From: Ichthyobacteriaceae bacterium
GTDB taxonomy: Bacteria; Bacteroidota; Bacteroidia; Flavobacteriales; JADGDT01
Direction: 5' to 3'
Assembly (NCBI GenBank): GCA_023145615.1
Contig: JAGLDK010000013.1
Span: 1-32,379, forward strand
DNA length: 32,379 nucleotides
Position 1 is the first letter of the stretch; each line of letters opens with the position of its first letter. Of the stretch, positions 9,593-17,475 are shown piece by piece. The notes beneath the pieces are model-generated. The model saw only the letters and a list, made by a program, of their open reading frames with translations, did not search any database and was not told where the DNA came from. The position numbers were made by a program, and so were the translations under genes.

Positions 9593-10618
9593 ATGGGTTT
9601 TTTTGATTTTATGACAGAGGATGTAGCAATAGATCTTGGTACAGCCAACACACTTATTATACATAATGACAAGGTAGTGGTTGACAGTCCATCAATAGTT
9701 GCTATTGACCGTAGTAGTGGAAAAGTAATTGCAGTGGGTAAAACTGCAAGTCAAATGCAGGGTAAAACGCACGAAGACATTAAAACAATACGTCCTCTTA
9801 AAGATGGTGTAATTGCCGATTTTCAAGCATCGGAATACATGATGCGTGAGATGATTAAAAGCATACCAGGAATAAAAAGAAAACTTTTTACTCCATCATT
9901 ACGAATGGTAATTTGCATCCCTTCGGGAATTACAGAGGTTGAAAAACGTGCTGTACGAGATTCTGCCGAACATGCAAATGCAAAAGAAATTTACATGATT
10001 CAGGAACCTATGGCAGCAGCTATTGGTATTGGTATTGATGTAACTCAACCAAAAGGAAACATGATTATTGATATAGGAGGTGGAACTACTGAAATTGCAG
10101 TTATTGCTTTGGGAGGTATTGTATCGGATAAATCAATAAAAATTGCAGGCGATATTTTTACAAACGATATTAGCTACTACATGCGTACACAACACAACTT
10201 ATATGTTGGAGAACGTACGGCAGAAAAAATTAAAATAGAAATTGGTGCAGCAGTAACTGATCTTGAAAATCCACCTGAACCACTTGATGTACAGGGTAGA
10301 GATTTATTAACAGGTAAACCAAAACAAATTACTGTTACTTACGGAGAAATTGCAAAAGCACTTGACAAATCAATACTACGTGTTGAAGATGCTGTTATGG
10401 AAGCACTATCTTCTACTCCACCAGAACTTTCGGCAGATATTTACAACACAGGTATTTATTTAGCAGGAGGTGGATCGATGTTACGTGGTTTAGACAGACG
10501 TATTTCTCAGAAAACTGAGCTACCAGTATTTATTGCAGAAGATCCTTTAAGAGCAGTTGTACGTGGTACAGGAATTGCACTAAAAAATATTGATAAATTC
10601 AACTTCTTATTGAAGTAA
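9593..10618 (+). CDS. mreB: Rod shape-determining actin homologue MreB
   Basis: Cytoskeletal ATPase that forms filaments under the inner membrane and guides lateral peptidoglycan synthesis. The 341-residue length is usual. Actin-fold motifs in order: phosphate-1 DLGTANTLI (about 14-22), the PSIVAID segment, IRPLKDGVIADF, VICIPSGITEVEKRAVRDSA, IQEPMAAAIGIG, phosphate-2 MIIDIGGGTTEIAVI, and the adenosine motif YLAGGGSMLRGLD. The N-terminus MGFFDFMTEDVAIDLG fits known MreB starts and the membrane-facing amphipathic segment. It precedes mreC on the same strand but has an inverted repeat on each side, so its level may be set partly separately from mreCD-mrdA-rodA. Confidence 0.97.
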   Translation: MGFFDFMTEDVAIDLGTANTLIIHNDKVVVDSPSIVAIDRSSGKVIAVGKTASQMQGKTHEDIKTIRPLKDGVIADFQASEYMMREMIKSIPGIKRKLFTPSLRMVICIPSGITEVEKRAVRDSAEHANAKEIYMIQEPMAAAIGIGIDVTQPKGNMIIDIGGGTTEIAVIALGGIVSDKSIKIAGDIFTNDISYYMRTQHNLYVGERTAEKIKIEIGAAVTDLENPPEPLDVQGRDLLTGKPKQITVTYGEIAKALDKSILRVEDAVMEALSSTPPELSADIYNTGIYLAGGGSMLRGLDRRISQKTELPVFIAEDPLRAVVRGTGIALKNIDKFNFLLK

Positions 10619-10626
10619 TAAAATAT

Positions 10627-10665
10627 AATTTGCGGATTTTTACATTAGATAAAAATCCGCAAATT
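10627..10665 (+). terminator. Strong hairpin between mreB and mreC
   Basis: Perfect 16-bp stem AATTTGCGGATTTTTA (10627-10642) / TAAAAATCCGCAAATT (10650-10665) with a 7-base loop, beginning 8 bases after the mreB stop. GCTTTTT follows, within a second small palindrome (GCTTTT-T-AAAAGC). The form fits an intrinsic terminator or attenuator that would lower readthrough from mreB into mreC, although the U-tract is short. Confidence 0.6.
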
Positions 10666-10704
10666 GCTTTTTAAAAGCCTCTAAATTAAAAGCAACTAAC
10701 TGAT

Positions 10705-11526
10705 ATGCAACAACTGATATTATTTTTAATTAAACGAAAATACTTTTTTTTGTTATTACTTCTTCAAATTGTTGCCCTTATTTTAACTATTCAAAATCAA
10801 GATTATCATCGTTCTCAAATAGTTGGGTCAACAGGTAATTTTATTGGAGATACTTATAAAAACATCAATAAATTCGATTCGTATTTAAAACTGAAAGACG
10901 AAAATGAATTACTACTTGATGAAAATGCTAAACTACATTCTCTTCTCGAAAAATCGATGTATAGCATATCTACAAACTTCACAACCTACTCCGACTCTAT
11001 AAATAAAGGATTCCGACAGAAATACCAATATTCTGGAGCTTTAGTAATAAATAATTCTTACCGCCAACGCAACAACTATTTAACCATAAATAAAGGAAAA
11101 ATTAATGGCGTTACCGAAGAATCGGGAGTTGTAACACACAATGGTATTGTTGGTGTTGTAAATAATATTGGAGAAAATTATTCAAGTGTAATTTCAGTAT
11201 TAAATAAAAATTTACTGATAAATGCTAAACTTAAAAAATCGAGTTATTTTGGTTCTTTAAAATGGGATGGAAGAAATCATAACATTTTGCAATTAACCGA
11301 TATTCCTAAGCATGCCAAAATATCAATAGGCGATACAATTACTACCGGTGGATATTCTTCTATTTTTCCTGCAGAAATACCAATCGGAAAAATTTCGTAT
11401 TTCGAAATTAAAGAAGGACAAAATTATTACGATATTGAACTAGAAACTTTTATAGATTATGCCAATATAAAATCGGTGTACATTATAAAAAACTTACATA
11501 AAATAGAACTCGACACTATTCAATAG
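10705..11526 (+). CDS. mreC: Rod shape-determining protein MreC
   Basis: Bitopic inner-membrane protein whose periplasmic part links MreB/RodZ to PBP2-RodA and activates wall synthesis. A short cytoplasmic N-terminus is followed by one membrane helix (FFLLLLLQIVALILTI, about residues 14-29). Next comes a helical coiled-coil stretch (about 50-85, KLKDENELLLDENAKLHSLL) and the twin beta-domain region with family-like stretches such as LTINKGKINGVTEESGVVTHNGIVGVV and GDTITTGGYSSIFPAEIPIGKI. At 273 residues it is of normal length. The gene begins 39 bases after the hairpin behind mreB and is followed by mreD after 10 bases. Confidence 0.93.
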   Translation: MQQLILFLIKRKYFFLLLLLQIVALILTIQNQDYHRSQIVGSTGNFIGDTYKNINKFDSYLKLKDENELLLDENAKLHSLLEKSMYSISTNFTTYSDSINKGFRQKYQYSGALVINNSYRQRNNYLTINKGKINGVTEESGVVTHNGIVGVVNNIGENYSSVISVLNKNLLINAKLKKSSYFGSLKWDGRNHNILQLTDIPKHAKISIGDTITTGGYSSIFPAEIPIGKISYFEIKEGQNYYDIELETFIDYANIKSVYIIKNLHKIELDTIQ

Positions 11527-11536
11527 ACATATAATA

Positions 11537-12052
11537 ATGGATAAAAACTTAAAAATTATATTCAGATTTTTTATTTTAATAATAGTGCAATTAGCTATTT
11601 TAAATAAAATTGATTTCGGAGGTTATATAAATCCACAACTATATATACTATATGTAATATCATTTCCATACTACGGAAAAAACAAAAGCATATTTATGAT
11701 TAGTAGTTTTTTCTTGGGTTTAATACTTGATTTCTATATGAATTCGGGAGGAATTTACGCCTTTTCAACTACATTAATTGCATATTTAAGATACGATATT
11801 TACAGTGCTATTATTGGTAGATTTGAAGAATCGAAACCAAGAGTTGCTTTTGAAGAAGTGCCATTTGTAAAATCATTTGTATATTTATTTATTATGACAT
11901 TTATACACCATACATCAATGTTTTGGCTCGAAAACTTCAGTTTTAATCAACTTGACACAATGTTTATTAAAATTTTTAGTAGTACATTATATACTACTGC
12001 AATGTTAATATTGGTTTTATCTATATTTACACGAAGTAAAAAAATATCATAA
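11537..12052 (+). CDS. mreD: Rod shape-determining protein MreD
   Basis: Small polytopic inner-membrane protein of the elongasome that partners MreC. The 171 residues contain about five hydrophobic segments, beginning with IIFRFFILIIVQLAILNKIDF and including the characteristic NPQLYILYVISFPY and SSFFLGLILDFYMNSGG segments. The position between mreC (10 bases upstream) and mrdA (25 bases downstream) matches the conserved Bacteroidota gene order and is strong support, since MreD sequences are poorly conserved. Confidence 0.88.
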   Translation: MDKNLKIIFRFFILIIVQLAILNKIDFGGYINPQLYILYVISFPYYGKNKSIFMISSFFLGLILDFYMNSGGIYAFSTTLIAYLRYDIYSAIIGRFEESKPRVAFEEVPFVKSFVYLFIMTFIHHTSMFWLENFSFNQLDTMFIKIFSSTLYTTAMLILVLSIFTRSKKIS

Positions 12053-12077
12053 TAAAACAATTAAGCTATAGTACATT

Positions 12078-13907
12078 ATGAACAGAAAAATATTTTCATT
12101 TCTAATGCTTTTTATAGTAATGATAATTTTTTTAATAAGGTTATTTTACATTCAAATAGTTAATGATTCGTACAAATTTGAATCAGATAAAAACTCACGT
12201 CAAAAAATAAAACTCTATCCCGATAGAGGTTACATCTACGATAGAAATAATATTTTATTAGTATCAAACCAACCAGCTTACGATTTAATGGTTATTCCAC
12301 GTAAGGTTAAAAACATTGATACTCTGAAATTTTGCAAACTTATAAACATAACAAAAGAACGATATATAAAACGTATGAAAAGAGTAAAGTCTTATTCATG
12401 GCGTAAACCATCGGTTTTTATTGGAGAACTATCAAAAGAAAACTTTGCATTTTTTCAGGAGAAAATGTTTAAGTTTCCTGGTTTTTATATTCAGAAAAAA
12501 ACACTCCGAAAATATCCATTTAAATCAGCTCCAAATGTATTAGGGTATGTTGGAGAAGTATCGTCGTGGATGTTAAAAAAAGACACTTCAGGCTTTTACC
12601 GACAAGGAGATCAAATTGGAATTGCGGGTATTGAGAAATCGTATGAAAAAGAATTAAGAGGACAAAGAGGCGTAAAATACGTTGTTGTTGATGTGCACAA
12701 TCGTGTACAAGGACGATATGAGCAAGGAGATTACGATACTATTCCGGTTAACGGAGCCGACATAAAATCGACAATAGATATTTTTCTGCAACAATATGGA
12801 GAAAAATTAATGACTAATAAAAGAGGAGGAATTGTTGCTATTGAACCAGGAACTGGCGAAATATTAGCATCAATAACTGCACCATCGTACGACCCTAATT
12901 TACTTATTGGAAGAAAAAGATCTAAAAACTATTCAAAACTATTAAGTCAAGACGGTAAACCCCTTTTTGATAGAGGTTTATTGGCTCAATATCCCCCAGG
13001 ATCGCCATTTAAAATAATTAATGCACTTGTTGCATTACAAGTTGGAGCTATAACCGAAAATACAGGCTTTACATGTCATCATGGTTTCCGACACGGTAGC
13101 TTACATGTAAAATGCCATTGCGGAATATACGATAGACCACAAAAATTAAACTCAGCTATATTAAGATCGTGTAATAATTATTTTTCTACTTCGTATAAAT
13201 TATCGATAGAACAATATCCAACAACCGAAGAAGGCTTTAGAGTTTGGAGCGAGCACGTAAAAAGTTTTGGATTAGGTAAATATTTAAACAACGATTTGCC
13301 AACAGGAAGAAAAGGCCTTGTACCAAACACACAATTATACGACAAGGTTTACGGAAAAGGAAGGTGGAGACCAACATACAATATATCGAATGCAATAGGG
13401 CAAGGAGAATTATTAGTAACTCCAATACAACTTGCAAACATGACGGCTGCTGTTGCCAACAAGGGTTATTACTATACTCCTCATATTGTGAAAAATATAG
13501 GTGAAAATTCAGTTGAGAACACTAGATTTGCAAACAGAATTAACACTACTGTTGATCCTAAATATTTTCCGGCAGTTATACAAGGAATGATAGATGTATT
13601 TGAACCAGGTGGAACTGGTTGGGCATCGAGAATTCCGGGAATGAAAATTGCAGGTAAAACAGGTACTGCAGAAAATCCACATGGGCAGGATCACTCAATA
13701 TTTATTGCTTTTGCACCGGCTGATAATCCGAAAATTGCAATTGCTGTTTTTGTAGAAAATGGTTATTGGGGTTCGAGATGGGCAGCTCCTATTTCTACCT
13801 TAATGATTGAAAAATATTTAACAGGAGAGGTTAAAAGAAAAAGATTAGAAAAAAAGATTATTGAGGGTAGTTTACAAAATGAATATAACAAACAAAAAAA
13901 TCATTAA
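12078..13907 (+). CDS. mrdA: Penicillin-binding protein 2 (elongasome transpeptidase)
   Basis: Class B PBP that cross-links peptidoglycan during side-wall growth, working with the glycosyltransferase RodA. An N-terminal membrane anchor (FSFLMLFIVMIIFLIRLFYI) precedes the PBP dimerisation/pedestal domain with PDRGYIYDRNNILL and GYVGEVS. The transpeptidase domain then shows all three catalytic motifs: SPFK with nucleophile Ser309, SCN at 364-366, and KTG at 527-529 (AGKTGTAENP). Length 609 is normal. It follows mreD by 25 bases and is separated by only two bases from rodA, consistent with translational coupling of the two partner enzymes. Confidence 0.96.
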   Translation: MNRKIFSFLMLFIVMIIFLIRLFYIQIVNDSYKFESDKNSRQKIKLYPDRGYIYDRNNILLVSNQPAYDLMVIPRKVKNIDTLKFCKLINITKERYIKRMKRVKSYSWRKPSVFIGELSKENFAFFQEKMFKFPGFYIQKKTLRKYPFKSAPNVLGYVGEVSSWMLKKDTSGFYRQGDQIGIAGIEKSYEKELRGQRGVKYVVVDVHNRVQGRYEQGDYDTIPVNGADIKSTIDIFLQQYGEKLMTNKRGGIVAIEPGTGEILASITAPSYDPNLLIGRKRSKNYSKLLSQDGKPLFDRGLLAQYPPGSPFKIINALVALQVGAITENTGFTCHHGFRHGSLHVKCHCGIYDRPQKLNSAILRSCNNYFSTSYKLSIEQYPTTEEGFRVWSEHVKSFGLGKYLNNDLPTGRKGLVPNTQLYDKVYGKGRWRPTYNISNAIGQGELLVTPIQLANMTAAVANKGYYYTPHIVKNIGENSVENTRFANRINTTVDPKYFPAVIQGMIDVFEPGGTGWASRIPGMKIAGKTGTAENPHGQDHSIFIAFAPADNPKIAIAVFVENGYWGSRWAAPISTLMIEKYLTGEVKRKRLEKKIIEGSLQNEYNKQKNH

Positions 13908-13909
13908 TA

Positions 13910-15175
13910 TTGAAAAGTAGAAGTATAAACATATTCGCCAACTTGGACTGGATACTTGTGATACTCTACTTTGCATTTGTGTTTACTGGTTGGATAAACA
14001 TCTACTCGGCTGTGCTTGATCAAGACCATTCTAGCATTTTCGACATGAGTCAGAAGTACGGAAAACAACTGAGTTTTATAATTGCGGGATTAGGATTAAT
14101 CTTTATTATACTAATGCTAGATGGCAAGTTTTATGAACGATTTTCGAGCGTAATATACTTTGTTTCATTACTAAGTTTAGTTGGGTTATTTGTTTTTGGT
14201 AAAAAAGTTGGAGGAGCCACATCATGGTACGCAATAGGTTCTTCTTTTTCAATACAACCATCAGAATTTGCTAAATTTGCTACGGCTTTGGCAGTTGCAA
14301 AATTTATAAGCATACCTAGTTTCTCATTAAAAAAAGTAAAATATCAATACATGATATTTGCTATTATTATGTTGCCGGCATTAATTATTATACCTCAACC
14401 CGACCCAGGTTCGGCACTAGTTTACGTTTCGTTTTTATTTGTTTTATACCGAGAAGGTTTAAACAGTAATTATATGACTTTAGCTTTTTTAACAGCTTTT
14501 TTATTCATTTTAAGTATTCCATTCGACTACAAAACACTAATCTTAATCTTTTCGATATCATTAATAATTTACATTATTTACCAAAAGCAAAGAGGCAAAC
14601 CAATTGTAAAACTGTTTTTGTATTTAACATATATAATTGTGTTTCTAACTTCGGTAGATTATGTTTACAACAACATACTTGAAGACAGACACCGTAACAG
14701 ACTTGAGGTTTTATTAGGCATGAAACACGACCCTACCGGTGTAGGTTATAATCAACACCAATCAATGGTGGCAATTGGATCGGGTGGATTTAATGGAAAA
14801 GGTTTTTTAAAAGGAACTCAAACCAAAGGTGATTTTGTACCCGAACAAAGTACCGACTTTATTTTTTGTACAGTTGGAGAAGAATGGGGCTTTGTTGGAA
14901 GTGCTTCGTTCATTATAATTTTCTCTTTTTTTATAGGGTACTTACTCTACAAATCTGAAAAACAAAAACTTGTTTTCAGTAGAATTTACGGTTATTCTAC
15001 CGCAATGATTTTCTTCTTTCACTTTGCAATAAATATTGCAATGGTTATGGGTATTGCACCTGTTATTGGTATTCCTTTGCCATTTTACAGCTATGGAGGT
15101 TCATCGTTATGGGGATTTACAATTCTATTATTTATTTTCATAAAACTCGATTCCGAGAACAAATCTATATTATAA
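13910..15175 (+). CDS. rodA: SEDS peptidoglycan glycosyltransferase RodA
   Basis: Polytopic membrane glycosyltransferase that polymerises lipid II in partnership with PBP2. At 421 residues it has about ten hydrophobic segments. Family motifs include GATSWYAIGSFSIQPSEFAK-type residues near 105-125, PDPGSALVYVSF, VPEQSTDFIFCTVGEEWGF and GIPLPFYSYGGSSLWG near the C-terminus. The start is TTG at 13910: no in-frame ATG occurs before residues that belong to the first membrane helices, and TTG lies just two bases after the mrdA stop. A weak start codon with tight coupling may hold RodA in ratio to PBP2. It ends the elongasome cluster; truA converges from the right. Confidence 0.95.
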   Translation: MKSRSINIFANLDWILVILYFAFVFTGWINIYSAVLDQDHSSIFDMSQKYGKQLSFIIAGLGLIFIILMLDGKFYERFSSVIYFVSLLSLVGLFVFGKKVGGATSWYAIGSSFSIQPSEFAKFATALAVAKFISIPSFSLKKVKYQYMIFAIIMLPALIIIPQPDPGSALVYVSFLFVLYREGLNSNYMTLAFLTAFLFILSIPFDYKTLILIFSISLIIYIIYQKQRGKPIVKLFLYLTYIIVFLTSVDYVYNNILEDRHRNRLEVLLGMKHDPTGVGYNQHQSMVAIGSGGFNGKGFLKGTQTKGDFVPEQSTDFIFCTVGEEWGFVGSASFIIIFSFFIGYLLYKSEKQKLVFSRIYGYSTAMIFFFHFAINIAMVMGIAPVIGIPLPFYSYGGSSLWGFTILLFIFIKLDSENKSIL

Positions 15176-15183
15176 ACAGTGGT

Positions 15184-15208
15184 TTTTACCTGCTTATAAA
15201 TACCATGA
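15184..15208. repeat. Degenerate intergenic repeat, copy A
   Basis: TTTTACCTG, then CTT, then ATAAATACCATGA. It matches 18706-18727 at all 22 bases apart from the 3-base insertion. It lies in the 65-base rodA/truA convergent gap and can form an imperfect hairpin with GTGGTTTTTA just upstream. Weak ACACAA/TTGTGT pairing follows at 15208-15223. Confidence 0.45.
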
Positions 15209-15240
15209 CACAATTATTTGTGTGAAAAACATCAATATCA

Positions 15241-16020
15241 CTACTCAAAAAATTCAGTTTTATGAAGCATTAATCCTGATGCAGGTGCTATATAATTAAA
15301 CGGTGTTTTATCAGTTCCTAATAATGTTTTTTCAAGTTCTTCTAATGTAATTTCATGCTTACCTAATTTAACTAATTGCCCCATCATAAGTCGGACTTGA
15401 TTACGCATAAATCCAACTGATGATATTTTAAACAAATATGACTCTTGAGGAAAAAAACTTGCAGTATATTCTGTATTTGCAACAATTACAGACTGTAAAA
15501 CTTCTCGTACCGTATTTGTATTTTCGTTTGGCTTGGTTACATATTTAATAAAATTATGAGTACCCAAAAATAGCTCTGCACCTTCTTTCATCAATTTAAT
15601 ATCTAAATCTACACGAAAGGTTGTTAATAATGAAGCTGAAAATGGATGAGAATTATTACCCGAAGCAAACAAGTAATAGTAATGCTTTATTTTAGGGGTA
15701 TTAATAATATTAAAAGTGTTGTCAATCTCTTTAATCGAAATCAACTTTATATCGAAAGGAATATTAAAATTAACTTCCTTTAAAAATACATCAATATCAA
15801 TTGGAGCTTCTGTAAATAATTCGAAAGCACTATGATTAGCCGACACCATTGCATCGGTTCGGCTGGTACCTAATGTTTTAAAATTATCGTGTTTCAATAC
15901 AAACTTAATAGTTCTATCAATCATGTAATGCACCGTTTTCAGCTCTTTTTGTTTCTGCCATCCATGAAAACGATACCCTAAATACTGTACTTCCACTAAA
16001 TAATAGTGCTTTATTACCAT
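15241..16020 (-). CDS. truA: Divergent TruA-family tRNA pseudouridine synthase
   Basis: Expected to isomerise uridines to pseudouridine in the tRNA anticodon arm (positions 38-40). The 259-residue protein keeps the TruA layout: VQYLGYRFHGWQKQ near the N-terminus, a catalytic-loop RTD with Asp56, a GTHNF motif, and the C-terminal APASGLMLHKTEFFE. It departs from the norm at key points: the usual G-RTDAGVHA loop reads S-RTDAMVSA, and the usual FLRHMVR helix reads FMRNQVR. The catalytic Asp, the Arg and the overall length are kept, so it is probably active but may belong to a Bacteroidota side branch with altered targets. The gene is monocistronic and converges on rodA. Family sure, exact specificity unsure. 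Confidence 0.85.
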   Translation of the reverse strand: MVIKHYYLVEVQYLGYRFHGWQKQKELKTVHYMIDRTIKFVLKHDNFKTLGTSRTDAMVSANHSAFELFTEAPIDIDVFLKEVNFNIPFDIKLISIKEIDNTFNIINTPKIKHYYYLFASGNNSHPFSASLLTTFRVDLDIKLMKEGAELFLGTHNFIKYVTKPNENTNTVREVLQSVIVANTEYTASFFPQESYLFKISSVGFMRNQVRLMMGQLVKLGKHEITLEELEKTLLGTDKTPFNYIAPASGLMLHKTEFFE

Positions 16021-16144
16021 AATTTACATAATTTAATAACTGAATTAATTATATTCAAAACAAATGAATTTAAAGCAAAGGTAATTATACATAATTACAT
16101 GCACTTAGTTTTATAGTTAAGTTATACACCAACAAGCTTTATAT

Positions 16145-16164
16145 TCTTAAATTCAACTAATAAA
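16145..16164. repeat. Degenerate intergenic repeat, second motif copy 1
   Basis: TCTTAAATTCAACTAATAAA, 19 of 20 bases identical to 18674-18693. It lies upstream of the sirtuin gene, in the truA/sirtuin divergent gap. Confidence 0.4.
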
Positions 16165-16181
16165 CACTACGATATAATTTT

Positions 16182-16186
16182 AGGAG
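16182..16186 (+). promoter_or_regulatory. AGGAG ribosome binding site for the sirtuin gene
   Basis: AGGAG sits 7 bases before the ATG at 16194. Clear Shine-Dalgarno sites are uncommon in Bacteroidota and I did not see another this good in the window. It supports the start at MKRIVIFSGSG. Confidence 0.45.
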
Positions 16187-16193
16187 TAAGCAC

Positions 16194-16880
16194 ATGAAAA
16201 GAATAGTTATATTTTCAGGATCAGGATTAAGTAAAGAAAGTGGCATACCAACATTTAGAGATTTTGATGGTTTATGGCAAGATTATGACCCACGAGAACT
16301 TGCTACTATTAATGCGCTAAAAACCAACACCGAAAAGGTTATGGATTTCTATAATATGCGTAGAAATAAAATGTGGGAATCATTTCCTAACGCTGCACAC
16401 CAATCTATTATCGAGCTTGAAAAAAAGTTTGAAGTAAAAGTTATTACTCAAAATGTTGATAATTTACATGAACGTGCTGGTTCGGAAAACGTTTTACACA
16501 TACACGGAGAATTATCGAAAGTACGAAGTATGATTGATGAAGAGTTGATTTACAGTATTGAAGAAAAAAAGGATGTTAATTTAGGCGATTTATGTTCTAA
16601 GGGTTCTCAACTAAGGCCACATATTGTATTATTTGGAGAGCCGGTGCCTAAAATTAAAGAAGCTATTGAAATTGTTAAGACTGCAGATATTTTAATAGTA
16701 ATAGGTACATCTTTGCAAGTATATCCGGCTGCTGAATTAATAGAATACACAAAAGAAGATTGCGAAACCTACATCATAAACCCCGAGATTCCATCGATTA
16801 AAAAGAAAGATAACAGATTTTTTATAACCGAAAAAGCATGTATTGGCTTACCTAAACTTGTGCATAAACTATTGAATTAA
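16194..16880 (+). CDS. Sirtuin (Sir2-type NAD-dependent deacylase), class III-like, lacking the zinc ribbon
   Basis: Predicted to remove acyl groups from protein lysines using NAD+. The 228 residues show the Rossmann motif GSGLSKESGIPTFRD (canonical GAGIS is GSGLS here), TQNVDNLHERAG, the catalytic-type His104 in HIHGEL, LRPHIVLFGE and the nucleotide motif VIGTSLQVYPA. The Y-x-x-R pair (Tyr53, Arg56 in YNMRR), which in class III enzymes such as SIRT5/CobB recognises succinyl or malonyl groups, is present. Where most sirtuins have two CxxC zinc-binding pairs, the segment after HGEL contains a single Cys (DLCSKG). The enzyme therefore probably folds without zinc, as in a known subgroup. It forms a tight pair with the next gene (2-base gap). 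Confidence 0.9.
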   Translation: MKRIVIFSGSGLSKESGIPTFRDFDGLWQDYDPRELATINALKTNTEKVMDFYNMRRNKMWESFPNAAHQSIIELEKKFEVKVITQNVDNLHERAGSENVLHIHGELSKVRSMIDEELIYSIEEKKDVNLGDLCSKGSQLRPHIVLFGEPVPKIKEAIEIVKTADILIVIGTSLQVYPAAELIEYTKEDCETYIINPEIPSIKKKDNRFFITEKACIGLPKLVHKLLN

Positions 16881-16882
16881 CA

Positions 16883-17413
16883 ATGAATATATCAAAACAA
16901 ATTCTTGTAGAACATTCAGTGAAAAACGCAATATTAATAGCTAATTATATTGAACTAAATCCTGACTTATTACCCGAATTGATAAATATTACACTTTACG
17001 GAGATAAAATTTCAGCACAAAGATCGGCTTGGTCTTTAGCTAAATTTTCGGATGAGTTTTATGTAAATTTATTACCCTTTATTGATGAAATAATTAACAA
17101 CTTAAATAACGTAAAACATGCTGCCGTATCAAGAAACTACGCAAGGCTATTAATGGTTATATCTGAAAGAAAAAACAAATATAAAATCCCAAATAATTTA
17201 ATTGATAAAATAGTAGAAACAGCTTTTACATGGCTAATTAATATTGATGAAAAAGCTGCGGTAAAAGGTTATTCAATGTACACTCTTTATAATTTATCGG
17301 ACAGAAGAAAATGGATATTACCCGAACTAAAAACTTTTATAGATAATAATTACGCAGGTTCTCCTCCGTATTTTCAAGCTGTTGGACGAATGATTTTGAA
17401 GAAAAAAAGTTGA
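16883..17413 (+). CDS. Small helical-repeat (HEAT/ARM-like) protein coupled to the sirtuin
   Basis: I do not recognise a named family. The 176-residue protein is predicted to be all-helical, with repeating amphipathic helix pairs such as LPELINITLYG-AQRSAWSLAKFS, YVNLLPFIDEIINNLN-AAVSRNYARLLMVIS and AVKGYSMYTLYNLS, the pattern of HEAT-like repeats. There is no signal peptide, membrane segment or catalytic motif. It starts two bases after the sirtuin stop and so should be co-translated with it; it could be a scaffold, substrate adaptor or regulator of that enzyme (inference). Related small HEAT-like Bacteroidota proteins may carry unreliable transferred names, so homologue labels should be treated with care. 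Confidence 0.75.
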   Translation: MNISKQILVEHSVKNAILIANYIELNPDLLPELINITLYGDKISAQRSAWSLAKFSDEFYVNLLPFIDEIINNLNNVKHAAVSRNYARLLMVISERKNKYKIPNNLIDKIVETAFTWLINIDEKAAVKGYSMYTLYNLSDRRKWILPELKTFIDNNYAGSPPYFQAVGRMILKKKS

Positions 17414-17475
17414 AATATAATTAAGAGCTTCAATCGTGTACATTTTATAAAAAACAACAGGTTAATATTGATTAA

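Noticed and set aside
15241-16020. TruA-like gene as a decayed pseudogene
   Set aside because: The frame is intact at full length, and the catalytic Asp, N-terminal substrate motifs and C-terminal motif are all present; only parts of two motifs differ.
16883-17413. Small helical protein as an adenylosuccinate lyase fragment, given nearby purB
   Set aside because: It has none of the lyase signature motifs and shows HEAT-like helix repeats instead; the real purB is intact downstream.
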